Below, piece after piece: positions 11,480 through 19,082 of a stretch of 32,696 nt of DNA. Numbering within the stretch: position 1 is the first letter of the stretch; each line of letters begins with the position of its first letter. The translations under genes and the position numbers were made by a program. This stretch comes from a virus. The notes under the pieces were generated by a model. That model searched no databases and had not been told where the DNA came from. It saw only the letters and a list, made by a program, of their open reading frames with translations. The stretch lies in the IMG/VR virus record IMGVR_UViG_3300047440_000162, positions 1 through 32,696 of that record. One strand, written 5' to 3'.

Positions 11480-11748
11480 CTGTCCTGCAACGATATTGGT
11501 CTGCTCGAAAGTGCTTGTGCGGTAATGGAATAGGCCCTTCTTGCCCTCTCATTGCCCACCTCGCGACCTACCGCCCGACGACCCGAAGGAGGCTGCGCTA
11601 GCGTTTCGTCACAGTGACGAAACGAGTTAAAACCGTTGCACCGCAACGACATTCACCGATCAGCAGACGAGGTTCCGGGCAGCTGCTAGGCTGCTCTGAC
11701 GGGCTAGACCCGTCGCCCTACGTCAACTCAATAAAGAGAGGTAACCTC
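11480..11748 (+). other. Regulatory-looking intergenic region before the HTH gene
   Basis: No convincing gene. It holds a 21-bp palindrome (11603-11623), a GACGGG/CCCGTC hairpin (11698-11714), and AAAGAGAGG just before a TTG start. An open frame runs back to GTG 11614, but its translation is Arg/Ser/Gly-rich and unlike the downstream protein. This is the likely promoter and operator region for the replication operon. Confidence 0.5.
11603..11623. promoter_or_regulatory. 21-bp palindrome, candidate operator
   Basis: GTTTCGTCAC-A-GTGACGAAAC is a perfect 10-bp inverted repeat with a one-base centre. No T tract follows, so an operator is more likely than a terminator. It lies 125 bp upstream of the HTH protein's TTG start, suggesting autoregulation. 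Confidence 0.6.
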
Positions 11749-12507
11749 TTGTCCACCACGGAGATTGAAACCATCCTCGAGTCGAATACCCTTGCGACGG
11801 AAGACCTTACGGCTTCCATCCTCGAATTGCCTATCGCCACAGTCGAACAGGCGCAAGCGATTCGGGACGCGCACCGAGCAGCCGCAGGCAACTCGCAGCT
11901 CATCGCCTCGGTCGCACTCGTCACCGAAACCTGGAAGGTCCTCGAATACGATTCCTTCCAATCGTATGCGACCGACGTAATGCCCGAATATCAGGTTTCG
12001 TTGCTGCCCGATGTTCGCAAGGAAATCGTGAAAAGGCTTCGGGGAGAATCGAATTCGATTCGCGTAATCGCCGCGACCGTCGGTGTCGGTGTCGGTACGG
12101 TGCACCGCGATATTGAAGCAATCGAGGACGAAGAACCGCCCTTCGACGTTGACGGCGAAATCCTAAGCGAGACAGGCGAATTCGATGAGGACACGCCCGA
12201 ACCGACCGTAACGGGCGCGGACGGGAAGACGTATCCGCAGAAGAAGAAGGCTTCCGTTTCGTCCGACAAGGATTCGGCGAAGATCAAGGAAGCACTCGCA
12301 CGCCTCAAGAACGCGCAACGTCTTGTCACGCAAGGCATTTCGGAATACGACAAGATCATGGGGCTGCAAGCGTACAAGAAGAATGCTCAAGCGGTGGCGT
12401 CGAAGTTTTTCGACCAAAACGCTTGGGACACAATCGAACAGCGGCTCGGAGTGATCGGAACAACCCTACAGACCGACGCCGAACCCGACGACGGAACCGA
12501 GGGCTAG
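11749..12507 (+). CDS. Helix-turn-helix DNA-binding regulator, ParB/replication-regulator-like (252 aa)
   Basis: TTG 11749 is chosen because AAAGAGAGG lies just upstream; GTG 11614 in the same frame would add 45 unlikely residues. The 252-residue acidic protein has helical N-terminal sequence, then a helix-turn-helix at about residues 98-120 (RGESNSIRVIAATVGVGVGTVHRDIEAI). GADGKTYPQ and a lysine patch follow. The HTH plus D-G-K-x-Y-P combination occurs in actinobacterial regulators and ParB-like proteins. The C-terminal helices end in a very acidic tail (DAEPDDGTEG). It is a candidate binder of the nearby palindrome or of the dispersed sites. Confidence 0.86.
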   Translation: MSTTEIETILESNTLATEDLTASILELPIATVEQAQAIRDAHRAAAGNSQLIASVALVTETWKVLEYDSFQSYATDVMPEYQVSLLPDVRKEIVKRLRGESNSIRVIAATVGVGVGTVHRDIEAIEDEEPPFDVDGEILSETGEFDEDTPEPTVTGADGKTYPQKKKASVSSDKDSAKIKEALARLKNAQRLVTQGISEYDKIMGLQAYKKNAQAVASKFFDQNAWDTIEQRLGVIGTTLQTDAEPDDGTEG

Positions 12508-12521
12508 AAGTCTCGAAAACG

Positions 12522-12566
12522 AAAGGCCCGCAACCGATTTCGCATATCGGCTGCGGGCCTTTCTTC
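12522..12566 (+). terminator. Intrinsic terminator after the HTH gene
   Basis: Stem AAAGGCCCGCA-a-CCGAT / ATCGG-c-TGCGGGCCTTT with a 7-nt loop, followed by CTTC. The A-rich 5' flank makes it potentially bidirectional. Confidence 0.82.
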
Positions 12567-12626
12567 ACCCTACAAGGTAGCGGGCGGGAGAAAGGTTAGA
12601 ACCGCCCACCAACAACGATTCTAGCA

Positions 12627-12675
12627 TGTCGCACCAATCCCCATGCGCGACAAGCACTTTCCCATTCTGTATTCT
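12627..12675 (+). promoter_or_regulatory. Candidate promoter with inverted repeat over -35
   Basis: GCGACA (12647-12652), 17-bp spacer and TATTCT (12670-12675) give a plausible sigma-70-type promoter for the PrimPol-helicase gene. TGTCGC at 12627-12632 pairs with the -35 hexamer GCGACA, a possible operator. By-eye match only. Confidence 0.35.
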
Positions 12676-12713
12676 CCCATCATTTCGATGACTCGCAGGA
12701 GAGCAACGAAACA

Positions 12714-15092
12714 ATGAGTTACGCAACAGATTTCCCACGATACATCACAAACGGATGGCGCGCAATACTACCCTTGCCGCCCGGACAAAAAAACCCGCCC
12801 CCTGCGAATTGCACTGGCAGACATAGCGATCCGAGCATCGCGGACATGTACGCATGGGCCGAAGATCACCCGAACGGGAACCTCGGACTTCGCTTGCCCG
12901 ACAACGTAATTGGAATCGACATAGACAATTACGGAAACAAGAAAGGCGCGGCGATACTAGCCGAAGCCGAAAAGCGTTGGGGCACACTACCTTCCACATG
13001 GATTTCCTCGGCTCGAGACTTCATCCCCAACGGGACACGACTCTATCGAATCCCCGAAGGATACCGCGCCATCGACCGAATCACGTTCCCCGACAAGAAC
13101 TTACACGACGGAATCGACATAATTCAGCACGAGCATAGATATATGGTCGTCGCGCCCTCCGTGCATCCCGACCTCGCACGACAATATCAATGGGTAGATA
13201 CGTCGGGCCTCGTGACCGACGAATTACCTTCTCCTGCAACGCTTCCCGAACTACCGCGAATGTGGTTGGAAGGCTTGAAGATCCTCGGACCCGGACGGGA
13301 ACGAGCCGACATAGACCTACGAAAAGCGTTGCAGGACATGCAATTCAGTTCGAACGGGCACATCGCACCCGAACTGATCGAACGAACCGAAGCAGCCGCG
13401 CTCGCACTCTACGAGCCGAACGCTAAACGACACGAAATCGTAAGGGCCGCAATACTTTCCATCGTTTCCGAAGCCCAAAAGGCCGGGCTACCAGGAGCTT
13501 TGGAATCGCTAAACACGTTGCAAGGCTTATACGTTCAGGCCAAAGCCGACCCGAGATTCGGACGAACCACACCAGAAGACGTGGTACGCAACGACTTTCG
13601 CCGAATGCTCAAAGGCGCAATCGAAATCGTCGAAGCCGAACGATCCGACGGGCTAGAGCACCTGTTCCACACGGAACACGTAGAGGTCACCGCCGAAAAG
13701 GTAAGCAAGACAGACGAATACAGCGGTCTCACGAAAAACGAGGATGACGAATTCTGGTCTGCCCGTTCATCTTTGATGACGATACGAGAATGGGCCGCGC
13801 ACAAACTCATATCACCGTGGGCACTACTCGGAGCAGCATCAGCACACGTAATCACTTGCGTACCAACAGGAATCGACATTCCCGGCCTGACAGGCCGACC
13901 CGTTTCGCTGAACTTCTTCCTCTCAATGGTCGGAGCATCAGGAGCAGGAAAAGGATCAGCGTCGGGCACCGCAGGATTAATGCTCGACACCTTCGACCCG
14001 TCCGACGTGGGCGGCCTAAAGCGTTACATCACAAGAGAATTGGGGACGGGAGAAGGGTTGCAGCAAGCGTACTTTGACCGCGTGCCCGTCAAACAACCCG
14101 GAAAACGAGGAAGGCCCGAAATACAAAACGTATTCCGCACACCCGGCCGAATCCTGTTCCACGTCAGCGAGATTGGGAGTTACGAACAACAAGTCAACCG
14201 AAAAGGGAACACCCTACCGCACGTTCTCGCGCAAGCATTTATGGGCGACCAAATCGACCCGTCCTATGCAGGCGTAGACAAATACCGCGCACTCGAAAAG
14301 CTTTCTTACAGAGCATGTTTGATAATGGAAGTGCAACCCGGAATGTCGCGAGTCTTATTCGGGCAATCGGATTCTGGTCTGCCGCAACGCTTTCTGTGGA
14401 TGCCCGCCCATTACTCTTTCGACCTTGAACGGGTGGACAATCAACCGGGCGTAATCGAAATACCTATGGGACACGAATTCGTCGGTGCCGCGAATATCGA
14501 AGTGCCGCAAGAGGTCCGAGAACAACTCTTTACCGAGCGCCGAAATGCTATGCGCGGCATCAACTTAGAAGCCCTCGACGGGCACGCGAATCTCGTGCAA
14601 ATCAAACTGGCCTACTCACTCGCTGTAATGGACGGCCGCACAACAGGTTTCACAATGGAAGATTGGGCACTCGCAAAAGTCGTAATGCGAGTCTCCAAAC
14701 ACGTCCGAGGATGGACAGAAAAGCAGCTACTCATAAGCGAAGCGAAAGAGGCTGCGCGACAAGGTGATTTGGACGGAGTAAGAAAAGCTGCGACGGGAAC
14801 GGTTCTCTCAGAAGCGAATACGAAACGAATCGCCGCAACCCTCTGCCGCTATGCTGTCCGCGCACACAAGGCGAGTGACGATGCGCCGCTTACCCTTTCG
14901 GCGCTGAAACGATACCTCTCGTCAAAGGATAAAGAGGCGGCGAATACCGCATTCGAATTCGCCTTGAACACAGGCTATTTCGAGCCGACGAATAGTGAAG
15001 CACCGCAAGGTGTTCCGACCGCGAAAGCAATCGCCTTCGATTGGGAAACGAAGAAAGGTCAGCGGGGTAATTTCCCGTCGGATTGGGCGTGA
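12714..15092 (+). CDS. PrimPol-helicase replication protein (792 aa)
   Basis: ATG 12714 has CAGGAGAGC upstream. Residues 1-165 are an archaeo-eukaryotic-type primase/polymerase domain: an N-terminal KNPP segment, a GNLGLRLPDNVIGIDIDNYG strand with the Asp69-x-Asp71 metal site, GTRLYRIPEG, and a GIDII...HRYMVVAPSVHP strand-His motif. A helical linker follows. The C-terminal part has a P-loop GASGAGKGS at about 407-415, in the context of DUF3987/RepA-like primase-helicases. It should prime and unwind DNA at the phage origin. Palindrome site 3 is in codons for LFHTEHVE. The putative origin lies directly downstream. Confidence 0.92.
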   Translation: MSYATDFPRYITNGWRAILPLPPGQKNPPPANCTGRHSDPSIADMYAWAEDHPNGNLGLRLPDNVIGIDIDNYGNKKGAAILAEAEKRWGTLPSTWISSARDFIPNGTRLYRIPEGYRAIDRITFPDKNLHDGIDIIQHEHRYMVVAPSVHPDLARQYQWVDTSGLVTDELPSPATLPELPRMWLEGLKILGPGRERADIDLRKALQDMQFSSNGHIAPELIERTEAAALALYEPNAKRHEIVRAAILSIVSEAQKAGLPGALESLNTLQGLYVQAKADPRFGRTTPEDVVRNDFRRMLKGAIEIVEAERSDGLEHLFHTEHVEVTAEKVSKTDEYSGLTKNEDDEFWSARSSLMTIREWAAHKLISPWALLGAASAHVITCVPTGIDIPGLTGRPVSLNFFLSMVGASGAGKGSASGTAGLMLDTFDPSDVGGLKRYITRELGTGEGLQQAYFDRVPVKQPGKRGRPEIQNVFRTPGRILFHVSEIGSYEQQVNRKGNTLPHVLAQAFMGDQIDPSYAGVDKYRALEKLSYRACLIMEVQPGMSRVLFGQSDSGLPQRFLWMPAHYSFDLERVDNQPGVIEIPMGHEFVGAANIEVPQEVREQLFTERRNAMRGINLEALDGHANLVQIKLAYSLAVMDGRTTGFTMEDWALAKVVMRVSKHVRGWTEKQLLISEAKEAARQGDLDGVRKAATGTVLSEANTKRIAATLCRYAVRAHKASDDAPLTLSALKRYLSSKDKEAANTAFEFALNTGYFEPTNSEAPQGVPTAKAIAFDWETKKGQRGNFPSDWA
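13663..13678. promoter_or_regulatory. Dispersed palindrome site 3
   Basis: TGTTCC-ACAC-GGAACA within the PrimPol-helicase gene. Same centre sequence and same codon phase (FHTEHVE) as site 1, although the host proteins are unrelated. Confidence 0.75.
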
Positions 15093-15107
15093 AAAGCCTT
15101 GCAAGGC

Positions 15108-15430
15108 AATGAGGAAGGAGGAAGGGGCTGAGGAAGGGCAAAGGAGGAAGGATTAAACTGCATTTCCGCTGGTAATGCATTTATTGGTTGCAACCTTCCT
15201 CATGAGGAAGAGGAAGGGGGGGCCTCTATAAGAGAATTAATTAATTCGAACACACGAGGAGTCTCTATATGTGAAAGGGCTAAAGGCCAATGGTAATACT
15301 TATAAAGGTAATTAAACAATTCTTTTATAGAGGGGGGGCCTTCCTCATCCTCATCGATCGAAATGCCTTCTGACGTCGCCTTTTACGTCCGAAAAGGTCT
15401 TTCCTCAGGCTTTCCTCCTTCCTCATCCTA
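15108..15430. other. Candidate replication origin: opposed iterons flanking AT-rich core
   Basis: GAGGAAGG occurs at 15111, 15118, 15130, 15144 and 15210. The complement CCTTCCTC occurs at 15194, 15339 and 15417, with near copies at 15400 and 15411. They bracket an AT-rich core (15221-15335) that has CCTCTATAAGAGAATT on one side and the inverted AATTCTTTTATAGAGG on the other. A 16-bp palindrome CTTCCTCATGAGGAAG sits at 15195-15210. No gene fits. Position directly after the PrimPol-helicase supports an origin. Confidence 0.62.
15195..15210. repeat. 16-bp palindrome in the putative origin
   Basis: CTTCCTCATGAGGAAG is a perfect palindrome made of two iteron units head to head. Confidence 0.8.
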
Positions 15431-15441
15431 CGAAGGTGAAA

Positions 15442-15786
15442 ATGGCTAGACAGCAACGACTTTCGAGCAAGTTCAAAGTCTCAGTGTGCCTGTCATGTAG
15501 AGGCGCGGTAATCAAAGGTGAATACGACTGCATCACAAGGATTTTGGATGCCCGTCCACTATCGATGCTCGGAGAATTGCAAGCAGTCCTAGAAGGCGCG
15601 GCTACCTTCTGCTATCGATACGGGAATATCAGGAGGCGCGGACCGATGTTCATTTCCGAAGAACCGGAATTGAGGTCGGGATTCGTTGTCCGAGTACACA
15701 ATTGCGAATGGCACCCGTCCGCAGACGAATTGTTCGACATGACGAAAAGGGTTGCCGTAGAAGAACCTTCGGAGTGCCCATTCTAG
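15442..15786 (+). CDS. Small zinc-binding protein, unknown function (114 aa)
   Basis: ATG 15442 with GAAGGTGAAA just upstream (GTG 15436 is an alternative). The 114-residue basic protein has CLSCRGAVIKGEYDC near residue 16 and HNCEWH near 85, a C-X2-C plus C-X2-H arrangement typical of a zinc-binding fold. Its first Cys pair is followed by the I-K-G-E/D-x-C-x-x-x-R sequence seen in small DNA- or RNA-binding proteins. It is the first gene after the putative origin. Function unknown. Confidence 0.82.
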   Translation: MARQQRLSSKFKVSVCLSCRGAVIKGEYDCITRILDARPLSMLGELQAVLEGAATFCYRYGNIRRRGPMFISEEPELRSGFVVRVHNCEWHPSADELFDMTKRVAVEEPSECPF

Positions 15787-15811
15787 GGGCCTAGATGGGA
15801 CGCTGAGCGCC

Positions 15812-15854
15812 CGAAAGGCCTTGTCCTATAGGTGAACTAGGGCAAGGCCTTTCG
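15812..15854 (+). terminator. Long hairpin, possible non-canonical terminator
   Basis: A 17-bp stem (CGAAAGGCCTTG... / ...CAAGGCCTTTCG, one wobble) with a 9-nt loop follows the previous gene by 25 nt. No T tract follows, so it may instead be an mRNA processing or stability element. Confidence 0.6.
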
Positions 15855-15926
15855 AGGGCTTAGAAACGGTCGGAATGCCTTGGAACACCTGCTTTTTCGT
15901 TGACTCGAAAGGTGTTCTCAGGTAAC

Positions 15927-15944
15927 GTGTTCCGCATGGAACAC
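15927..15944. promoter_or_regulatory. Dispersed palindrome site 4, over a start codon
   Basis: GTGTTCC-GCAT-GGAACAC contains in its centre the ATG (15936) proposed as the start of the endonuclease VII-like gene, so a bound protein could block expression of that gene. Confidence 0.75.
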
Positions 15945-16385
15945 CTCGACGGGAAAGGTCGAAAAGTGAAGTGCTGCAAAGACTGCGAAGCAGAAGGAAT
16001 CACCTCGAATCGAATCGCCCCATATGCCGGGCCTCGATGCTATTCGCATCACAAGGCGCGGCTACGAGAAGTGCGCTCACGCAACCACTCTCGAGCAATC
16101 GAAACAACCTACGGCATAACGCTTTCCGAGTATCAAGAAATCAAGGAATTCCAGAATGGCAAATGCGCTATCTGCCAAAAGGCCACGGGGGCATCGAGAA
16201 ATTTGTCGGTCGATCATTCGCATTCCACGAATTTGATAAGGGGCCTATTGTGCAGGCCCTGTAATACGTTGCTAGGCAGGGCAGGTGACGATCCGATGTA
16301 CTTTGCTCGAGCAATCGAATACCTGACAAATCCGCCCACAACGAAAATGGGATTGAAAATCGTTGTGGCAGAAGACGATAAGTAA
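15936..16385 (+). CDS. Endonuclease VII-like HNH nuclease (149 aa)
   Basis: Start ATG 15936 is uncertain; the frame is open back to TTG 15900 with GTG options at 15912 and 15927, none with a strong ribosome-binding site. The protein has a Cys-rich front (CCKDCEAEG, CYSHHKARL), then the recombination endonuclease VII pattern: YGITLSEYQEIKEFQNGKCAIC, LSVDHSHSTNLIRGLLCRPCN and the trailing LLGRAGDDP-x-AIEYL. The C-X2-C/C-X2-C zinc site and the D-H-S-H catalytic part are intact. It likely resolves branched replication or packaging intermediates, or acts as a free-standing homing-type nuclease. Confidence 0.88.
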   Translation: MEHLDGKGRKVKCCKDCEAEGITSNRIAPYAGPRCYSHHKARLREVRSRNHSRAIETTYGITLSEYQEIKEFQNGKCAICQKATGASRNLSVDHSHSTNLIRGLLCRPCNTLLGRAGDDPMYFARAIEYLTNPPTTKMGLKIVVAEDDK

Positions 16386-16572
16386 TAATCGCCTATTACT
16401 AATAGAGAGCCTATATATGGCGCATATAGGGCCCCTATATAAATCGGTATATGGCCTTAATTCAGAAGGCCCTAAACACCTACTCTCACATACGAATAGG
16501 TGTGATACCCAAAGATGTAGTGAGAGATAGAGAATAGACCTATCGAATAGTGTTGCAGCATAATGGTTTATC
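16386..16572. other. AT-rich spacer with nested inverted repeats
   Basis: No gene. CCTATAT (16410-16416) pairs with ATATAGG (16424-16430), which in turn pairs with CCTATAT (16434-16440). GGCCTT/AAGGCC (16453-16470) and ACACCTA/TAGGTGT (16476-16503) follow. The base composition is clearly lower in GC than the flanking genes. It could be a promoter/operator cluster or a secondary replication element. Confidence 0.5.
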
Positions 16573-16866
16573 GTGGCCCCGATATACAGGAACAAAGCAG
16601 AGTACAACGAGTATCATGCTCGTCGAAAAGCTTTGCGCCGCAACGCAATCCCCATCTGTTGGCTATGTAATGAATGGATAGACCTAGAACTGGACTACCG
16701 TGACCCTTGGGCATGGACTGCGGATCACGTTGTACCGATAGCAGAAGGTGGCAGCTACACCGGGGAAATCCGACCTGCGCACCGAGGCTGCAATTCTTCC
16801 CGAGGCAGGCGAATCCACAAGCCTCCCACCAACTTTGAGCTATACCCGACGAGCAAACAATGGTGA
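16573..16866 (+). CDS. HNH endonuclease, terminase-associated (97 aa)
   Basis: GTG 16573 start; no ATG fits better. The 97-residue protein has a basic N-terminus, CWLCNEWIDLELDYRDPWAWTADHVVPIAEGG, then H-R-G-C-N-S-S-R-G-R: the C-X2-C, D-H-V-x-P, G-G and H-x-x-C-N hallmarks of phage HNH nucleases. In many long-tailed phages an HNH protein is encoded next to the terminase and helps the large subunit cut DNA at packaging. The small terminase starts 309 bp downstream. Confidence 0.88.
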   Translation: MAPIYRNKAEYNEYHARRKALRRNAIPICWLCNEWIDLELDYRDPWAWTADHVVPIAEGGSYTGEIRPAHRGCNSSRGRRIHKPPTNFELYPTSKQW

Positions 16867-17144
16867 CGAAACCCATTGCGCCGCAAGGCCTTTCAAACAC
16901 GAAAAGGCCCGAAAAGCCTTGCCCGGCACCAAAATCCGCCAAAAACCGAAAAACGAGACAAAAGTACAAAAAAACTTCAAGATCAACACGAAAAGGCCTG
17001 CGGGGCAACCCCTTTCACGCTAACGGCCGCCGCCTTCGGCACAGGGCGATCCTCTCTCCCTCTCCTTCATCTCCCTTGCGCTGCAACGTGTTTCGGGTGA
17101 CTGTCGAATCTTGTCTTGCTGCAATGTGTTTGAGGCTAGGATAA
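16860..17144 (+). CDS. Possible small Lys/Arg-rich protein, low confidence (94 aa)
   Basis: ATG 16860 overlaps the HNH stop. The first 55 residues are strongly basic (NTKRPEKPCPAPKSAKNRK), while the rest is Pro/Ser-rich and looks less like a protein. There is no recognised family. It may be a real DNA-binding peptide or a chance frame across a spacer that also holds a candidate promoter (TAGGAT at 17137-17142) for the packaging operon. Confidence 0.3.
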   Translation: MVTKPIAPQGLSNTKRPEKPCPAPKSAKNRKTRQKYKKTSRSTRKGLRGNPFHANGRRLRHRAILSPSPSSPLRCNVFRVTVESCLAAMCLRLG

Positions 17145-17175
17145 CGGGCATCGACAATGAGGAAGGCGCGGCGTC

Positions 17176-17607
17176 ATGACTTTGCGTAGTGTGCGGCGGA
17201 CGAGGGTCCGTGATTTGGAGAAGGTTAAGGGGTGGCTCGAAACCGCTTTGTACTCAGGCGATTTGACTGCTCGGGATACGGTGGGTGTCGTTTCGCGTTA
17301 TCAGTCGATTATGGAAGAGATTGAGGGAGTTGCCTTTTCGCAATCCGAGGAAGGCCAGTTGAAAGACAAACTGGCAGATACGGTTTCGGAAAATAAATCC
17401 CTTGCGCGGCAACTTCTTTCGGCTGAGAAGGATTACGACAACGAGCGGACGAAGAAGGAATTGGCTTTGTTCCAAATCGATTCTCTGCGAACAGAATTGG
17501 AGGCTGTTCGTTCGGAGTTGGAGTTGTTGCGGACTGTCGGCTCGGGGAACACTCCTCTTGACGAATTCAATAAGAAACGAGCCGAGAAAATGGGTGTCGT
17601 GTCGTGA
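17176..17607 (+). CDS. Terminase small subunit, putative (143 aa)
   Basis: ATG 17176 has AGGAAGG upstream. The 143-residue protein has a basic N-terminal helix (LRSVRRTRVRDLEKVKGWLETAL) and a long coiled coil (about residues 60-115, LKDKLADTVSENKSLARQLLSAEKDYDNE), ending with a short linker. Position directly ahead of and overlapping the large subunit by GTGA, and the DNA-binding-plus-coiled-coil build, support the small terminase that recognises phage DNA for packaging. Sequence itself is not diagnostic. Confidence 0.78.
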   Translation: MTLRSVRRTRVRDLEKVKGWLETALYSGDLTARDTVGVVSRYQSIMEEIEGVAFSQSEEGQLKDKLADTVSENKSLARQLLSAEKDYDNERTKKELALFQIDSLRTELEAVRSELELLRTVGSGNTPLDEFNKKRAEKMGVVS

Positions 17608-19082
17608 CCGCGCAACCCTTGCCGAATATCGTTGAGGGCAGCCAAAACCCTACATGGTCAACTATTGTCCCGTTCGATTGGACCGATGTTGACGATGCTG
17701 TTTTCCTCGCGAAAGGCTATGGGCTGCAAGCCGATCCGTGGCAGAAGGAAGTTCTGCAAATCATGTTGGCCTGCAACGGTTCTCGTGAGAAACCGAAATG
17801 GGCGAGTCGTCAAGTGTGCGTTAGTGTTCCGAGGCAGAACGGGAAGAATGGCGCGGTAGAGATTCGGGAATTGTTCGGGCTTGTCGAATTAGGTGAACGA
17901 ATTCTTCATACAGCGCATACGGTTTCGACTGCGAGGAAAGCTTTTCTGCGAATGCTGCATTTCCTCGAGAATGATCGGTTCCCTGAGTTGAAAAGCCTTG
18001 TCGTGCATATCCGTCGGGCGAACGGGCAAGAGGCTATTAAAATGGCCAATGGTGGGTCGATCGAATTCTGTGCTCGCGCAACGAATTCGGGGCGCGGCTT
18101 TTCTGTGGACACGATCATTTTCGATGAGGCACAACACATTTCGGAAGAAGGGCATGAGGCTCTGTTGCCGACAATTTCGGCTTCCCCGAATGCGCAGACA
18201 ATTTATATCGGGACTCCGCCCGGTCCAATGGTGAAGGGAGACATATTCTCTCGTTTGCGGCAGGCGGCGAAAGACCGTGTGAATCCACAACTTTCGTGGC
18301 TCGAGTGGGGCGTGCCCGAAAAGGGGAATCATAGTCTCGATGATCCGAAGGTGTGGGCGGTCGCGAATCCTGCTCTGGGATATAGGATTACGGTCGATGC
18401 CATTCTTGCGGAACGGGCAGCCTTCTCGGATGAGGGTTTCGAACGGGAGAGGCTCGGAGTTTGGCACGATTATGCAAGCAGGCTAACGGTTCTCGATATG
18501 GATAAGTGGAATGCGTTGGCGGACAAGCGTTCCGGGATTGAATCGGAAAACGATATTGTCATTGCGATGGATATGACTCCGCACCGGGATGCTGTTTCGG
18601 TTGCGTTGTGCGGCAAGGCTTTACGAAGTAAATTGCCGCATTGCGAGGTCGTGCCTGCGCCGACAATGAACCGCGGTACGAGTTGGGCATTGCCGTGGGT
18701 CGCTGAACGGGCAAAGAAGTGGCGGGCAACGGTTGTTATCGATTCCGCTTCTCCTGCAAGCGTTTACATAGAGCCGCTTCGGCAGCGTGGCGTGAAAGTG
18801 CTTGTGACTGGGATGAAAGAAATGGGGCAGGCCTGCGGATTGCTTTGGGACACAGTGGAATCCGGTAATTTGCGTCATTACGGTCAGCCCGGAATGGATA
18901 GTGCCCTAATGGGTGCTCGCAGAAGGGATTTGGGCGACGGGTCATGGGGATGGCATCGCCGTAAATCGGAGTTGGATATTAGTCCGCTCGTTTCGTTTAC
19001 TCTCGCGCATTATGGGTGGACAATCCAAAGGGACACAAGAGAATTCGCCGGGAAACGAAAGACGTTGGTGGCCTTGACATGA
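17604..19082 (+). CDS. terL: Terminase large subunit (492 aa)
   Basis: GTG 17604 overlaps the previous TGA. This is the DNA-packaging motor. ATPase domain: QADPWQKEVL adenine-binding motif (residues 42-51), Walker A-like VPRQNGKN (75-82), Walker B IIFDEAQH (171-178), and the IYIGTPPGP coupling motif near 200. RNase H-like nuclease domain: IAMDMTPHRDA (Asp323) and VVIDSASPA (Asp380), with a later DSALMGARRRDLGDG acidic strand. Length 492 is typical. It feeds DNA through the portal encoded next. Confidence 0.95.
   Translation: MTAQPLPNIVEGSQNPTWSTIVPFDWTDVDDAVFLAKGYGLQADPWQKEVLQIMLACNGSREKPKWASRQVCVSVPRQNGKNGAVEIRELFGLVELGERILHTAHTVSTARKAFLRMLHFLENDRFPELKSLVVHIRRANGQEAIKMANGGSIEFCARATNSGRGFSVDTIIFDEAQHISEEGHEALLPTISASPNAQTIYIGTPPGPMVKGDIFSRLRQAAKDRVNPQLSWLEWGVPEKGNHSLDDPKVWAVANPALGYRITVDAILAERAAFSDEGFERERLGVWHDYASRLTVLDMDKWNALADKRSGIESENDIVIAMDMTPHRDAVSVALCGKALRSKLPHCEVVPAPTMNRGTSWALPWVAERAKKWRATVVIDSASPASVYIEPLRQRGVKVLVTGMKEMGQACGLLWDTVESGNLRHYGQPGMDSALMGARRRDLGDGSWGWHRRKSELDISPLVSFTLAHYGWTIQRDTREFAGKRKTLVALT

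Noticed and set aside
11614-11748. GTG 11614 as start of the HTH regulator
   Set aside because: It lies within the palindrome, the added 45 residues look non-protein, and AAAGAGAGG precedes the TTG at 11749.
15111-15151. GAGGAAGGAGG repeats as strong ribosome-binding sites
   Set aside because: No start codon with an adequate open frame follows them. The repeats occur in both orientations around an AT-rich core, which fits an origin better.
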